DNA of 41,669 bases from the NCBI RefSeq assembly GCF_002160325.1, contig NZ_NFKJ01000019.1, positions 1 through 41,669 on the forward strand, read 5' to 3'. The position numbers were made by a program, and so were the translations under genes. Positions 20,843-29,120 of the stretch are shown piece after piece; the stretch's first letter is position 1, and each line of letters starts with the position of its first letter. This stretch comes from Lachnoclostridium sp. An181. Its GTDB lineage: Bacteria > Bacillota > Clostridia > Lachnospirales > Lachnospiraceae. Below the pieces are notes generated by a model. The model made no database searches. It was given only the letters and a program-made list of their open reading frames with translations, and had not been told where the DNA came from.

Positions 20843-21718
20843 GTGCATAGGTATTTAGAAGCTATTGGATTTTCCGATATTGTGACTAATCAGGAGTTGG
20901 AAGAACTTCTGGCAGAAACGATTTCCACAAAAACAGAAGAACAGTTGGCAGTTATCAACAAATATTATGATCTTTGTGGATATTTTAAGGAATACGGTAA
21001 AAGAATTGGGATAACTGTACTGAAAAAAGAGGATATGAGAGGGGACGGAAAATGGGATTATTATTTTCCAAGCCTTCGAGGAAAAGGCATCACCTCCTAT
21101 GCGGACATCACAGTGGAGAGAAAAAAAGACCGTCAGGAATTTCTTGGTATCTGTGAGGATGTCAGGGTTGGAGTGAGCATCATCTTTTATATCCAAAATC
21201 CGATTGAATATATCCGGGAAAAGCAGCTTGGTAATTTAAAAGGGAAGAGCATTTCTGTCACTTTGTCGGCTCTTGCACTGGAAGGAACGGTCCTGCTGCC
21301 ACTACACAAAGATGAGCAGATGGAGAGAACCAGGCAGGAAGAGTCGAGAAACAGAATGATGCTTTTGAGCGCTGCAAGAAAAGGAGATCAAAGCGCAATT
21401 GAAAGCCTTACTCTGGAAGATATGGATATCTATTCCAAAGTGTCTAGAAGGGTGATGAAAGAGGATATTTTTACGATTGTCGAATCCTATTTTATGCCAT
21501 TTGGCCTGGAGTGTGATCTGTACTCTATACTTGGTGAGATCAAAGAGATGGAAGAAGTGCGGAATGAGAAGACAGGAAAGAAACTTTACTTGCTGACTTT
21601 AAATGTAAACGAACTGATATTCGATGTCTGTGTCCCGGCAGAACAAGTGATGGGAGAACCAAAACCAGGACGGAGATTCAAAGCGGCGGTCTGGCTGCAG
21701 GGACATATTAATTTTTAA
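20843..21718 (+). CDS. Conserved protein of unknown function (DUF3881-like)
   Basis: The protein has 291 residues, with no signal peptide or membrane segment. It begins MHRYLEAIGFSDI and contains LRGKGITSYADITVERKKDRQEFLGICEDVRVGVSIIFY. Its overall pattern resembles the Clostridia family DUF3881, which I recall but could not check. The start is GTG with AGGACAGG upstream; no ATG fits. It is 13 bp after serS and ends the operon before a strong terminator. No catalytic motif is visible. Confidence 0.75.
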   Translation: MHRYLEAIGFSDIVTNQELEELLAETISTKTEEQLAVINKYYDLCGYFKEYGKRIGITVLKKEDMRGDGKWDYYFPSLRGKGITSYADITVERKKDRQEFLGICEDVRVGVSIIFYIQNPIEYIREKQLGNLKGKSISVTLSALALEGTVLLPLHKDEQMERTRQEESRNRMMLLSAARKGDQSAIESLTLEDMDIYSKVSRRVMKEDIFTIVESYFMPFGLECDLYSILGEIKEMEEVRNEKTGKKLYLLTLNVNELIFDVCVPAEQVMGEPKPGRRFKAAVWLQGHINF

Positions 21719-21724
21719 AGAATA

Positions 21725-21766
21725 AGCGTTGTCTGTATGGAAAGTTCCATGCAGACAGCGCTTTTT
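21725..21766 (+). terminator. Strong intrinsic terminator of the parA operon
   Basis: A stem of about 18 pairs (21725-21742 with 21745-21762, with G-U pairs at 21729/21758 and 21736/21751) closes on a tiny AAGT loop and runs into TTTTT. It follows the DUF3881-like gene by 6 nt. Confidence 0.88.
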
Positions 21767-21776
21767 GGTTATATTG

Positions 21777-21969
21777 GAAATCCCGTTGTGATCACAATAT
21801 AATCCCCAAGCCTTCCGGAAAGGAGTGCACTGCGGAGCAAAGGGAAACATATCGCTTGTACGATTCGGCGTATCTGAAGGAGCCCAAATTTGCAGGTGAA
21901 AATGCACAAAAATTAAAATTGGCAATATATACAAAAAATAATAGATTAAAAGAAAGTATAAAGCTATAA
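21777..21969 (+). pseudogene. Possible remnant of a coding sequence (3' end)
   Basis: The frame ending at TAA 21967-21969 is open back into the preceding terminator and encodes PSGKECTAEQRETYRLYDSA followed by YLKEPKFAGENAQKLK. The composition is protein-like, unlike the AT-rich DNA after it. No start codon or ribosome binding site is present. I do not recognise the family. It may be chance. Confidence 0.25.
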
Positions 21970-22012
21970 ATTGTTAAAAATATCAAATTATACAAACAAA
22001 ATAAAATAAAAC

Positions 22013-22041
22013 TTGATTTTATTGCCAAGAATATATAGAAT
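22013..22041 (+). promoter_or_regulatory. Predicted promoter of the GH2 gene
   Basis: A -35 TTGATT (22013-22018) and a -10 TAGAAT (22036-22041) have a 17-nt spacer. The expected start, near 22048, falls at the edge of the cre-like dyad. The leader to the GH2 start would be about 230 nt. Confidence 0.45.
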
Positions 22042-22048
22042 CAACAAT

Positions 22049-22062
22049 AGAAAACGTTATCT
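22049..22062. promoter_or_regulatory. cre-like / LacI-family operator upstream of the GH2 gene
   Basis: AGAAAACGTTATCT matches 12 of 14 positions of the CcpA cre consensus TGWAANCGNTNWCA, with the central CG and both flanks kept; only the end bases differ. It overlaps the predicted transcription start, a repressing position. It could be bound by CcpA or by a local LacI-type repressor. Confidence 0.5.
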
Positions 22063-22088
22063 AATCTTATACAAAATGTTTATTCTAA

Positions 22089-22187
22089 TAAAGGGGCATT
22101 GTAAATTTTGTTCTATCGCAACAGAATTTGTTGTAAGATACTGTGTCAAGTCGCAGAATATAATGCAGAATTTGCAATACCCCTAAA
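22089..22187. mobile_element. MITE-like element with terminal inverted repeats
   Basis: Imperfect 18-bp inverted repeats, GGGGCATTGTAAATTTTG (22093-22110) and its partner (22166-22183), differ at three positions. They bound 91 bp without coding capacity. The 4-bp sequence TAAA flanks both ends (22089-22092 and 22184-22187), like a target duplication. It may instead be a structured mRNA leader of the GH2 gene; the two are not exclusive. Confidence 0.4.
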
Positions 22188-22281
22188 CGTATTGGGAAAA
22201 AAGATTAGAAACTAAGCATGAAAGGAGGGAAAATTCATATTTGCAGCTTGGTAACACTAAATAATCATATGGAGGAAATTT

Positions 22282-25200
22282 ATGAAGAAAATGAAAAAGA
22301 CAGCGGCGAGTCTCATGGCGGTTGTTCTGGCAGCAGGATGTGCCGTACCGGTAAATGTACTGGCAAGTGACACGCTCGTAAAAGTAATGTCAGATTCTGA
22401 AAATCAGATGAGTTCAGAACCTGAGGTTGTGTATGTCAATAGTTATAATGGTGAGCAGAGAAGCCAGAACTTTGACAGCAACTGGAAGTTTTATCTTGGT
22501 GATGCAGGCAGTGCTCAGGAACCGGGATTTGATGATTCCAAATGGAGAAATGTAGATCTGCCTCACGATTACAGTATTGAACAGGAATATTCCAAATCCA
22601 TGGAGGCAGAAAGCGGATATCTTCCGGGTGGTACGGGATGGTACAGGAAGAATTTTACTGTTCCGAAAAACATGGAAGGAAAACGAGTACGCATTGATTT
22701 TGGCGGTGTTTATATGAATTCCACTGTCTGGGTGAACGGACAGGAGTTAGGAACGCATCCTTACGGATATACAGGTTTTTCGTTTGATATTACAGATTAT
22801 GTGAATTTCGGGGAAGAGAATACTATTGCAGTAAAGGTAGATCATAAGACTCCATCGAGCAGATGGTATTCGGGAAGCGGAATTTACAGAAGTGTGGATC
22901 TAACGATCACAGATCCTGTCCATGTGGATTTAAATGGAACAAAGATTGAGACAAACAATCTGGAATCACAGGCAGGCGGCGCAGTGGATATGGATATCCG
23001 GACAACGGTGGCAAATGACTCTGATAATGTACAGAAGGTTACTCTGACACATACAGTGTTTAAGAAAGGCGCTGATGTAGAGGAGAATATTGGTACGGTT
23101 ACAACTGACTCAAAGGAAGTGGCTGCTGGTCAGAGTGCGGATATCACTGCAGTCCTTCAGGCTCAGAATCCAGAGCTTTGGAGTACAGACAACCCGGCTC
23201 TTTATACTGTGCGCACAGAAGTAAAGGTAGACGGGGCAGTTGTAGATACTTATGATACAGAGTATGGATTCCGTTACTTTAACTTTGACAGCAGTACAGG
23301 ATTTTCCCTCAACGGACAGAACGTAAAACTGAAAGGTGTGTGCATGCATCATGATCAGGGTGCGCTTGGTGCCGAGGCAAATGCACGTGCAATTGAGCGT
23401 CAGGTAGAAATCTTAAAAGAGATGGGATGTAATTCCATCCGTGTGACACATAACCCGGCGGCAGATGAACTGATCGAAGCCTGCAATGAGCACGGAATCC
23501 TTGTTATTGACGAAGCTTTTGATGGCTGGTTCCAGGCAAAGAACGGAAATACACAGGACTATGCAAAATGGTTTAATGAAGTGATTGCCGATGACAATCA
23601 GATCATTGGGGCTGAAAAAAATATGACATGGGCTCAGTTCGATCTGGCGGCCATGATCGAAAGAGGTCAAAACGATCCATCCATTATTATGTGGTCTCTC
23701 GGCAATGAGGTCATGGAAGGGGTCAGCGGTCCATTTACTGATTATCCGGCAGTTGCCCAGCAGCTGATCAATTGGGCAAAAGATATCGATGATACAAGAG
23801 CTATCACAACTGGTGATAACAAGCAGAAAGCAAATTGGACAGAGGCGCATAAGATTGGAGCATCTCTGGACGCAGCAGGCGGAACAGTAGGATTTAACTA
23901 CTGTAATGGAGGTCAGCTTGACAGCTGGCATTCACAGTATCCTGACTGGAAGATGTACGGATCTGAGACAGCGTCATCTATTAACAGCCGTGGTATTTAT
24001 AACAGAATCAATGGTGGTTCCCAGACATCGGACGGAAATCTTACTTCTTATGATAATTCCTGTGTAGGATGGGGCGCTTTGGCAAGCGATGCATGGTATA
24101 CCGTGATTCAAAGAGATTATGTTGCCGGCGAATATGTGTGGACAGGCTTTGACTATATTGGCGAACCTACACCTTGGAATGGTACAGGCCCGGGAGGACA
24201 GACCTCTAACTGGCCAAAGAACTCCTACTTTGGTATCGTAGATACAGCAGGATTCCCGAAAGATACCTATTATTTCTATCAGAGCCAGTGGAATGATGAT
24301 GTAAATACACTGCATATCCTTCCTGCTTGGAATGAAGATGTGGTATACAAAGATGGAAGCGGAAAGGTTCCTGTAGTTGTATATTCCGATGCAAAAGCAG
24401 TGGAGTTATTCTTTGTTGACGAAGATGGAACAAGAACTTCTCTTGGAAAGAAAGAATTCACAACAAAGGAAACAGGTGCGGGCTATACCTATCAGATTTA
24501 TGAAGGTCAAGGTGCATCCGCAACACAGCATAAAAACATGTATCTGACATGGAATGTTCCTTATGAGGATGGAACACTTGAAGCAGTTGCTTACGATGAA
24601 AACGGTGATGTGATCGAAAATACAGAAGGACGTAATTTTGTGACAACAACAGGCGATGAGGCAAGACTGGATGCTTATGCAGACCGCACGGAAATTACGG
24701 CTGATGGAAAAGATTTGGCATACATTACTGTTGATGTAACAGATGAAGAAGGAAATATTGTTCCTGATGCTGCTAACCGTGTGAAGTTTACAGTGGAAGG
24801 TGAAGGAAAACTGGTAGGCGTTGACAACGGTAAACAGTCAGATCACGAATCTTATCTGCTTGACAACAGATGTGCATTCAGCGGTAAAGTACTGGCTATC
24901 GTACAGGCTACGGATAAGGCTGGAGATATCAAAGTAACTGCTACAGCTGACGGTCTTACAACAGATGTTGTAGAGATCACGACTAAACAGTCTGAGGAAG
25001 GCACAGTTCCGGAAAAAGCTGTTGACAGTTTTAAAATGGCAAAGAATTACTATGTAAAAACAAACAACATGCCACAACTTCCAGCGGAAATCGATGTCAA
25101 TTACACGGACGGTTCTACAGGAAAAACAAAAGTGACATGGGATACAATAGCAGAGGATCTGATCTTAAAAGTCGGCACATTTAAAGTAAATGGTACGACA

Positions 25201-27864
25201 GAGGACGGATACAGTGTATCTGTTACAATCAATATGATCGATGATGTTGGAGCTTTATTAAATTATTCTACGACAACTCGCGTTGGAAACGCTCCGGTAC
25301 TTCCTGATTCCAGACCAGCAGTTATGCCGGACGGACAGGTCTTAAGCGCATCCTTTACAGTGGATTGGCAGCTGCCGGACGATAGCGTTTACAATGAAGA
25401 GGGAATCGTAACGATCAATGGAACAGCAAATGTTCTCGGACAGGCTGTAAAAGTGACAGCAACAGTCCGTGTTCAGGAAGAGACGATCACCATCGGAAAC
25501 AATGTTGCACCAAGTGTCATGAATTTGACACAGAACATCCCGGCGGAGTCACAGTCTGATACTCTGAATGCTATCGTGGACGGCAGCACAGAAATCGATG
25601 ACAATATGGACGGAGGGCCAAATGAAAGCGCTTGGAGTAACTGGCAGTACTCACAGGAAGGACACAACAAGGCAGAGATTACATTTGAATATGCAACACA
25701 GCAGAGAATTGGCCAGATGGATATTTTCTTCTGGAAAGATTCTGCATCAGCTAGATATCCGGATGCAGGAACAACAGAAATCTATGTATCTGATACAGGA
25801 GCTGAGGATAGCTGGGTAAAGGTTGATGCAAAGGAAACAATCGGCGCTGAAAATGGAAGAGTAAAGGAATATACATATGAATTTACACCTGTAACTGCAA
25901 CTTTCATAAAGATTTGTGTGACAAATAAAGACGAGGTTCTTTCAGGCGGAAAGAAACCTTGTACAGGAATCACAGAAGTGCAGATTTATGAGGCAACAGG
26001 TTCTTTCACAACAAATACAACGGCAGAGTTGTCAAAACTTGTTGTGGATGGAACGGAAGTTTCCCAGAACGCATTGGATGCAGGGGTTTACAATACACCT
26101 GCAACACGTGTGGAAAATGTAGAGGCGCAGACAAAAGACAATGCATCCGTAACTGTTCTTCCAGCTTATGAAGGAGCAGTAAAACTGATCCTTGAATCAG
26201 AAGATCACAATACACAAAATGTATTTACGATCAATCTGGGCGCAGAGGAGACAGAAAATCCGGCTGACGACAGCAGGGATTATCCGGTAGAAAAACTGAC
26301 TGCAACAGCAGGAAGCGAGCATCCGGGAACTGTAGAAGGTCCGGCATCCAATGTATTGGACAAGAACTATACAACATTGTGGCATACAAACTGGAGCACG
26401 CTCCCGGGAAAAGATAAATTCTGGATCACTCTGGAATTAGATGAAGAGACAAAACTGGATGCACTTCGCTACTACGGAAGAGATGGCAGCATCAATGGAC
26501 ATGTAGGCGATTACAAAGTGGAAGTCAGCACAGACAATGCGACATGGACAGAGGTATCCAAAGGTACATGGGAAAATACAGCAGGATGGAAACTTGCAGT
26601 ATTTAATGAACCTGTAACTGCAAAATATGTAAGACTGACAGGTCTTTCTACATTTGGCGATTCCGGAAACAATAAATTCATGAGTGCAGCAGAAATGCGT
26701 GTCCGCATGGCTAAAGAGACGATAGACATCTCTGACGAGGCAAACAATATCCAGGCAGAGGTAGATCCGAATCCGGTTATCACAGATATCGTGGATGCAG
26801 ATCATCCGGCAACACCGGACGTTATCCTTACAAAGGACGGCGCAGCATTGAGAAACGGTATCGACTATGTTGTTTCTTATGAAAACAACATTGCTTACGG
26901 AACTGCAACAGCAGTTGTGAAAGGTATTCAGAAATATTCAGGAACAATCCGCGTAGACTTTGAAATCAAAGCAGCAGAAGATCCTGAGCCATCAGGAGAT
27001 ATCTCCACAGCAGTTTTGGAATATGCACTTGGACTTGCAAAAGATGCAGATACAACAGGTGTTATCACATCTGTAGTGGAAAGATTCGAGGCTTTGAAAC
27101 AAGAGGCGCAGAATATCCTTGACAGGGCAGCAGCAGGCGATGAGACTTTGACACAGGAAATGGTTGACCAGACATGGAAAGACCTGATCAATATCATGCA
27201 GTATCTGTCCTTTAAACAGGGCAACAAAGAAGACTTGCAGAAAGTTATTGATATGGCGTCAACACTTGACCTGACAAAATACCTGGAAGAAGGACAAAAA
27301 GCGTTTACAGATGCTCTGGCAGCTGCAAATGAAGTCAATGCAGATGGCGATGCAATGCAGGATGAAGTGAACACTGCATGGAGAAATCTTTTACAGGTAA
27401 TGAGCGAGTTAAGACTGAAACCAAGCAAAGATGCACTTGAGGCATTGATCGCATCAGCAGAGACGGTAAGTCTTGCAAATGTAGCAAAAGCAGATGCAGA
27501 GATGTTCCGCACAGCACTTGCAGATGCAAAGAGCGTATATGAAAATGAGCAGGCAACAGAGGAAGAAGTAACAACAGCAGTAGATACGCTGCAGGCAGCT
27601 ATCGATAAAGTGGCAGCAGTGAATACAGAAGATAAGAACACAGCAAATGATGCAGACAAAGCTGGCACTTCCGACAAAGTTGCAAATGCAGCAGGAACAG
27701 ACAATCAGAAAGATGTAAAAGATACATCCACAAGCGATGCAGCAAAAACATCTTCACAGAAATCTGCAAAGACAGGAGATACAGCAAACGCAGCAGGAGC
27801 AGCGGCAGCGATGCTTGCAGCAGGAGCAGCAGCGGTTGTGGTCTTCAGAAGAAAGAGAAACTAA
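22282..27864 (+). CDS. Large secreted, cell-wall-anchored GH2 beta-galactosidase-like enzyme
   Basis: This 1860-residue surface glycosidase starts with a signal peptide (1-28, cleavage likely after VLA). The GH2 sugar-binding domain (about 60-210) is followed by a GH2 Ig-like domain and a TIM barrel (about 335-640) with acid/base Glu476 in WSLGNEV and nucleophile Glu562 in YGSETASS. Then come a DUF4982-like domain (about 675-760), a GH2 C-terminal/Ig-like domain (about 793-895), two Ig-like Big_4 segments (about 915-1070), two F5/8C-like carbohydrate-binding modules (about 1072-1240 and 1331-1478), an Ig-like domain (about 1482-1565) and FIVAR-like helical repeats (about 1576-1785). The end is KTGD (1830-1833), a hydrophobic helix and RRKRN, a sortase-type anchor lacking canonical LP. 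It probably removes galactose from host or plant glycans; beta-glucuronidase or another GH2 specificity remains possible. Confidence 0.92.
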   Translation: MKKMKKTAASLMAVVLAAGCAVPVNVLASDTLVKVMSDSENQMSSEPEVVYVNSYNGEQRSQNFDSNWKFYLGDAGSAQEPGFDDSKWRNVDLPHDYSIEQEYSKSMEAESGYLPGGTGWYRKNFTVPKNMEGKRVRIDFGGVYMNSTVWVNGQELGTHPYGYTGFSFDITDYVNFGEENTIAVKVDHKTPSSRWYSGSGIYRSVDLTITDPVHVDLNGTKIETNNLESQAGGAVDMDIRTTVANDSDNVQKVTLTHTVFKKGADVEENIGTVTTDSKEVAAGQSADITAVLQAQNPELWSTDNPALYTVRTEVKVDGAVVDTYDTEYGFRYFNFDSSTGFSLNGQNVKLKGVCMHHDQGALGAEANARAIERQVEILKEMGCNSIRVTHNPAADELIEACNEHGILVIDEAFDGWFQAKNGNTQDYAKWFNEVIADDNQIIGAEKNMTWAQFDLAAMIERGQNDPSIIMWSLGNEVMEGVSGPFTDYPAVAQQLINWAKDIDDTRAITTGDNKQKANWTEAHKIGASLDAAGGTVGFNYCNGGQLDSWHSQYPDWKMYGSETASSINSRGIYNRINGGSQTSDGNLTSYDNSCVGWGALASDAWYTVIQRDYVAGEYVWTGFDYIGEPTPWNGTGPGGQTSNWPKNSYFGIVDTAGFPKDTYYFYQSQWNDDVNTLHILPAWNEDVVYKDGSGKVPVVVYSDAKAVELFFVDEDGTRTSLGKKEFTTKETGAGYTYQIYEGQGASATQHKNMYLTWNVPYEDGTLEAVAYDENGDVIENTEGRNFVTTTGDEARLDAYADRTEITADGKDLAYITVDVTDEEGNIVPDAANRVKFTVEGEGKLVGVDNGKQSDHESYLLDNRCAFSGKVLAIVQATDKAGDIKVTATADGLTTDVVEITTKQSEEGTVPEKAVDSFKMAKNYYVKTNNMPQLPAEIDVNYTDGSTGKTKVTWDTIAEDLILKVGTFKVNGTTEDGYSVSVTINMIDDVGALLNYSTTTRVGNAPVLPDSRPAVMPDGQVLSASFTVDWQLPDDSVYNEEGIVTINGTANVLGQAVKVTATVRVQEETITIGNNVAPSVMNLTQNIPAESQSDTLNAIVDGSTEIDDNMDGGPNESAWSNWQYSQEGHNKAEITFEYATQQRIGQMDIFFWKDSASARYPDAGTTEIYVSDTGAEDSWVKVDAKETIGAENGRVKEYTYEFTPVTATFIKICVTNKDEVLSGGKKPCTGITEVQIYEATGSFTTNTTAELSKLVVDGTEVSQNALDAGVYNTPATRVENVEAQTKDNASVTVLPAYEGAVKLILESEDHNTQNVFTINLGAEETENPADDSRDYPVEKLTATAGSEHPGTVEGPASNVLDKNYTTLWHTNWSTLPGKDKFWITLELDEETKLDALRYYGRDGSINGHVGDYKVEVSTDNATWTEVSKGTWENTAGWKLAVFNEPVTAKYVRLTGLSTFGDSGNNKFMSAAEMRVRMAKETIDISDEANNIQAEVDPNPVITDIVDADHPATPDVILTKDGAALRNGIDYVVSYENNIAYGTATAVVKGIQKYSGTIRVDFEIKAAEDPEPSGDISTAVLEYALGLAKDADTTGVITSVVERFEALKQEAQNILDRAAAGDETLTQEMVDQTWKDLINIMQYLSFKQGNKEDLQKVIDMASTLDLTKYLEEGQKAFTDALAAANEVNADGDAMQDEVNTAWRNLLQVMSELRLKPSKDALEALIASAETVSLANVAKADAEMFRTALADAKSVYENEQATEEEVTTAVDTLQAAIDKVAAVNTEDKNTANDADKAGTSDKVANAAGTDNQKDVKDTSTSDAAKTSSQKSAKTGDTANAAGAAAAMLAAGAAAVVVFRRKRN

Positions 27865-27878
27865 TAGGTTCAAAATGG

Positions 27879-27911
27879 GCGGGGCTGCCTTTGGCAGCTC
27901 CGCTATTTTTT
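27879..27911 (+). terminator. Intrinsic terminator after the GH2 gene
   Basis: GCGGGGCTGCC (27879-27889) pairs with GGCAGCTCCGC (27893-27903) over 11 pairs with one G-U, loop TTT, then TATTTTTT. It is a strong terminator that isolates the GH2 gene as a single transcription unit. Confidence 0.88.
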
Positions 27912-27921
27912 GAAATGCATC

Positions 27922-27950
27922 TTGTCAACATATGTGAAATATAGTATAAT
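27922..27950 (+). promoter_or_regulatory. tRNA-Arg promoter
   Basis: A -35 TTGTCA (27922-27927), a 17-nt spacer and a perfect -10 TATAAT (27945-27950) lie 15 nt before the mature tRNA 5' end. Confidence 0.75.
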
Positions 27951-27965
27951 AGCACCGTTAGCTTT

Positions 27966-28036
27966 GTTCCCTTAGTTAAATGGATATAACAAGCGCCTCC
28001 TAAGCGCTAGTTGTGAGTTCGATTCTCGCAGGGAAC
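27966..28036 (+). tRNA. tRNA-Arg (anticodon CCT)
   Basis: A full cloverleaf of 71 nt is visible: acceptor GTTCCCT/AGGGAAC, D-arm GTTA/TAAC, anticodon stem AGCGC/GCGCT with loop CTCCTAA (anticodon CCT at 27999-28001, reading AGG), and T-arm GTGAG/CTCGC with TTCGATT. CCA is not encoded. It has its own promoter and terminator. tRNA-Arg(CCT) genes are frequent integration sites, but I see no integrase or att repeat here. Confidence 0.95.
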
Positions 28037-28042
28037 GTTGAT

Positions 28043-28090
28043 AAAAGCCGAAAGTGCCTGCAAACAACTGCAGACACTTTCGGCTTTTTA
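28043..28090. terminator. Terminator between tRNA-Arg and the lysR gene
   Basis: A long stem, AAAAGCCGAAAGTG plus CTGCA pairing with TGCAG and CACTTTCGGCTTTT, has one bulge pair and loop AACAAC. A on one side and T on the other let it serve both the tRNA (plus) and lysR (minus). Confidence 0.85.
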
Positions 28091-28116
28091 CTGTTCTGAA
28101 TCATAAACAATATCTA

Positions 28117-29010
28117 TCAATCAGATTTTTGCATTTCTATACCATAATTTTTACAAAGTGTGATAAAGGCATTCATATTGGGTGTGAGAAATTTGCTTTT
28201 GTGATAAATGATATGCAACTCCCTTTGTAATGAATTTTTTAAAGACAGCATTGTGACAATGTTTTCCCGGACATCTCTTTGTACAAGTAGATAGGGCAGC
28301 ACGGCAACTCCAAGTCCCTCTGCCACTCCTTTTACAATTGCCTGTGTACTGGAGCTTTCCAGCAGAGGCTGGACAGATAATTGCTGGAGAGCAAAGCATG
28401 CATCTAAAAGCTCCCGTCCGGCACTGCCTTTTTCTCTCATTAAAAACGGATAGTCTGCCAATTGAGAAAGTGTCACAGAGGCCTGTTTTGCCAAAGGATG
28501 GCTGCAGGGCACAATGGCGCACATGGTATCGTGCATAAAAGAAACTGAGTGCACATCCAAATGTTCAGGTGCAGTTTCTATCAGGCCAATGTCGATAGAG
28601 TTGTCCAAAATTTTTTGTTCTATATCACTGGAATTGCTGACCACTGCCTCTATCTTAAGGTCAGGATATTGAGTCTGATATTGTCTGATCAATACAGGAA
28701 GGATATGAGTTCCGATCGTGATGCTTGTGCCAATGCGCAGAGTGCCAAGAGTATCCCAGTTTTTAATCTTTTTTTCCATGTCTTCAAAAAGGGAAACAAT
28801 GTGCAGTGCGTAGCCAAAAAATTCTTTTCCGCATTCGGAAGGACAGATACGCCTGCCTATTCTTTCAAACAGTCTTACACCGTAATAATCTTCCAGTTCT
28901 TTTATGGCAAAACTGACGGAAGGCTGTGCAATATGGAGTTCCGCGGCAGCTTTTGTAATATTACTATGCCGGAACACGGCCACAAATATTTTCATATGTC
29001 GAAGTGTCAT
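28117..29010 (-). CDS. LysR-family transcriptional regulator
   Basis: The protein has 297 residues. The N-terminal winged helix-turn-helix (1-60) reads MTLRHMKIFVAVFRHSNITK then AAAELHIAQPSVSFAIKELE. The substrate-binding domain spans about 88-290 (LRIGTSITIGTHILPVLIRQY). GAGGT precedes the ATG. It is divergent from the two CHR transporter genes across a 110-bp spacer, so it most likely controls them and itself. The inducer is unknown. Confidence 0.92.
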   Translation of the reverse strand: MTLRHMKIFVAVFRHSNITKAAAELHIAQPSVSFAIKELEDYYGVRLFERIGRRICPSECGKEFFGYALHIVSLFEDMEKKIKNWDTLGTLRIGTSITIGTHILPVLIRQYQTQYPDLKIEAVVSNSSDIEQKILDNSIDIGLIETAPEHLDVHSVSFMHDTMCAIVPCSHPLAKQASVTLSQLADYPFLMREKGSAGRELLDACFALQQLSVQPLLESSSTQAIVKGVAEGLGVAVLPYLLVQRDVRENIVTMLSLKNSLQRELHIIYHKSKFLTPNMNAFITLCKNYGIEMQKSD

Positions 29011-29120
29011 GTGTATACCTCAAAATATTATATAAGAATTTAGCTATGATAATAATAAAATAATACTATTTTTCTTATTAGTCAAGATAGATTATACTCA
29101 ACCATAAAGGAGGAGATATT
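29011..29120. promoter_or_regulatory. lysR-chrA divergent regulatory region
   Basis: This AT-rich 110-bp spacer holds an inverted pair TAAGAA (29033-29038) and TTCTTA (29072-29077). A possible -10 TATACT (29093-29098) for the transporter genes has no good -35, as is common for LysR-activated promoters. No exact operator can be assigned. Confidence 0.35.

Larger units (their letters stand above)
21767..22281. other. Gene-free spacer upstream of the GH2 gene
   Basis: This 515-bp stretch has no intact gene. In order it holds: a start-less reading frame to the stop at 21967-21969 that looks protein-like (KEPKFAGENAQKLK), possibly a gene remnant; a very AT-rich block (21970-22045) with a predicted promoter (22013-22041); a cre-like dyad (22049-22062); a 91-bp element with terminal inverted repeats (22093-22183); and a leader ending in TGGAGG before the GH2 start. 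Confidence 0.6.

Noticed and set aside
21786-21797. TTGTGATCACAA palindrome as a CRP/Fnr site
   Set aside because: The half-sites abut without the required central spacer, and no suitable promoter lies beside it.
26928-27704. 258-residue Ser/Ala-rich frame antisense to the GH2 gene
   Set aside because: It is a shadow of the Ala/Thr-rich FIVAR and linker code on the plus strand, with no ribosome binding site or recognisable domain.
27966-28036. tRNA-Arg as an occupied prophage or island attachment site
   Set aside because: No integrase, no repeated tRNA 3' end and no island genes are visible nearby.
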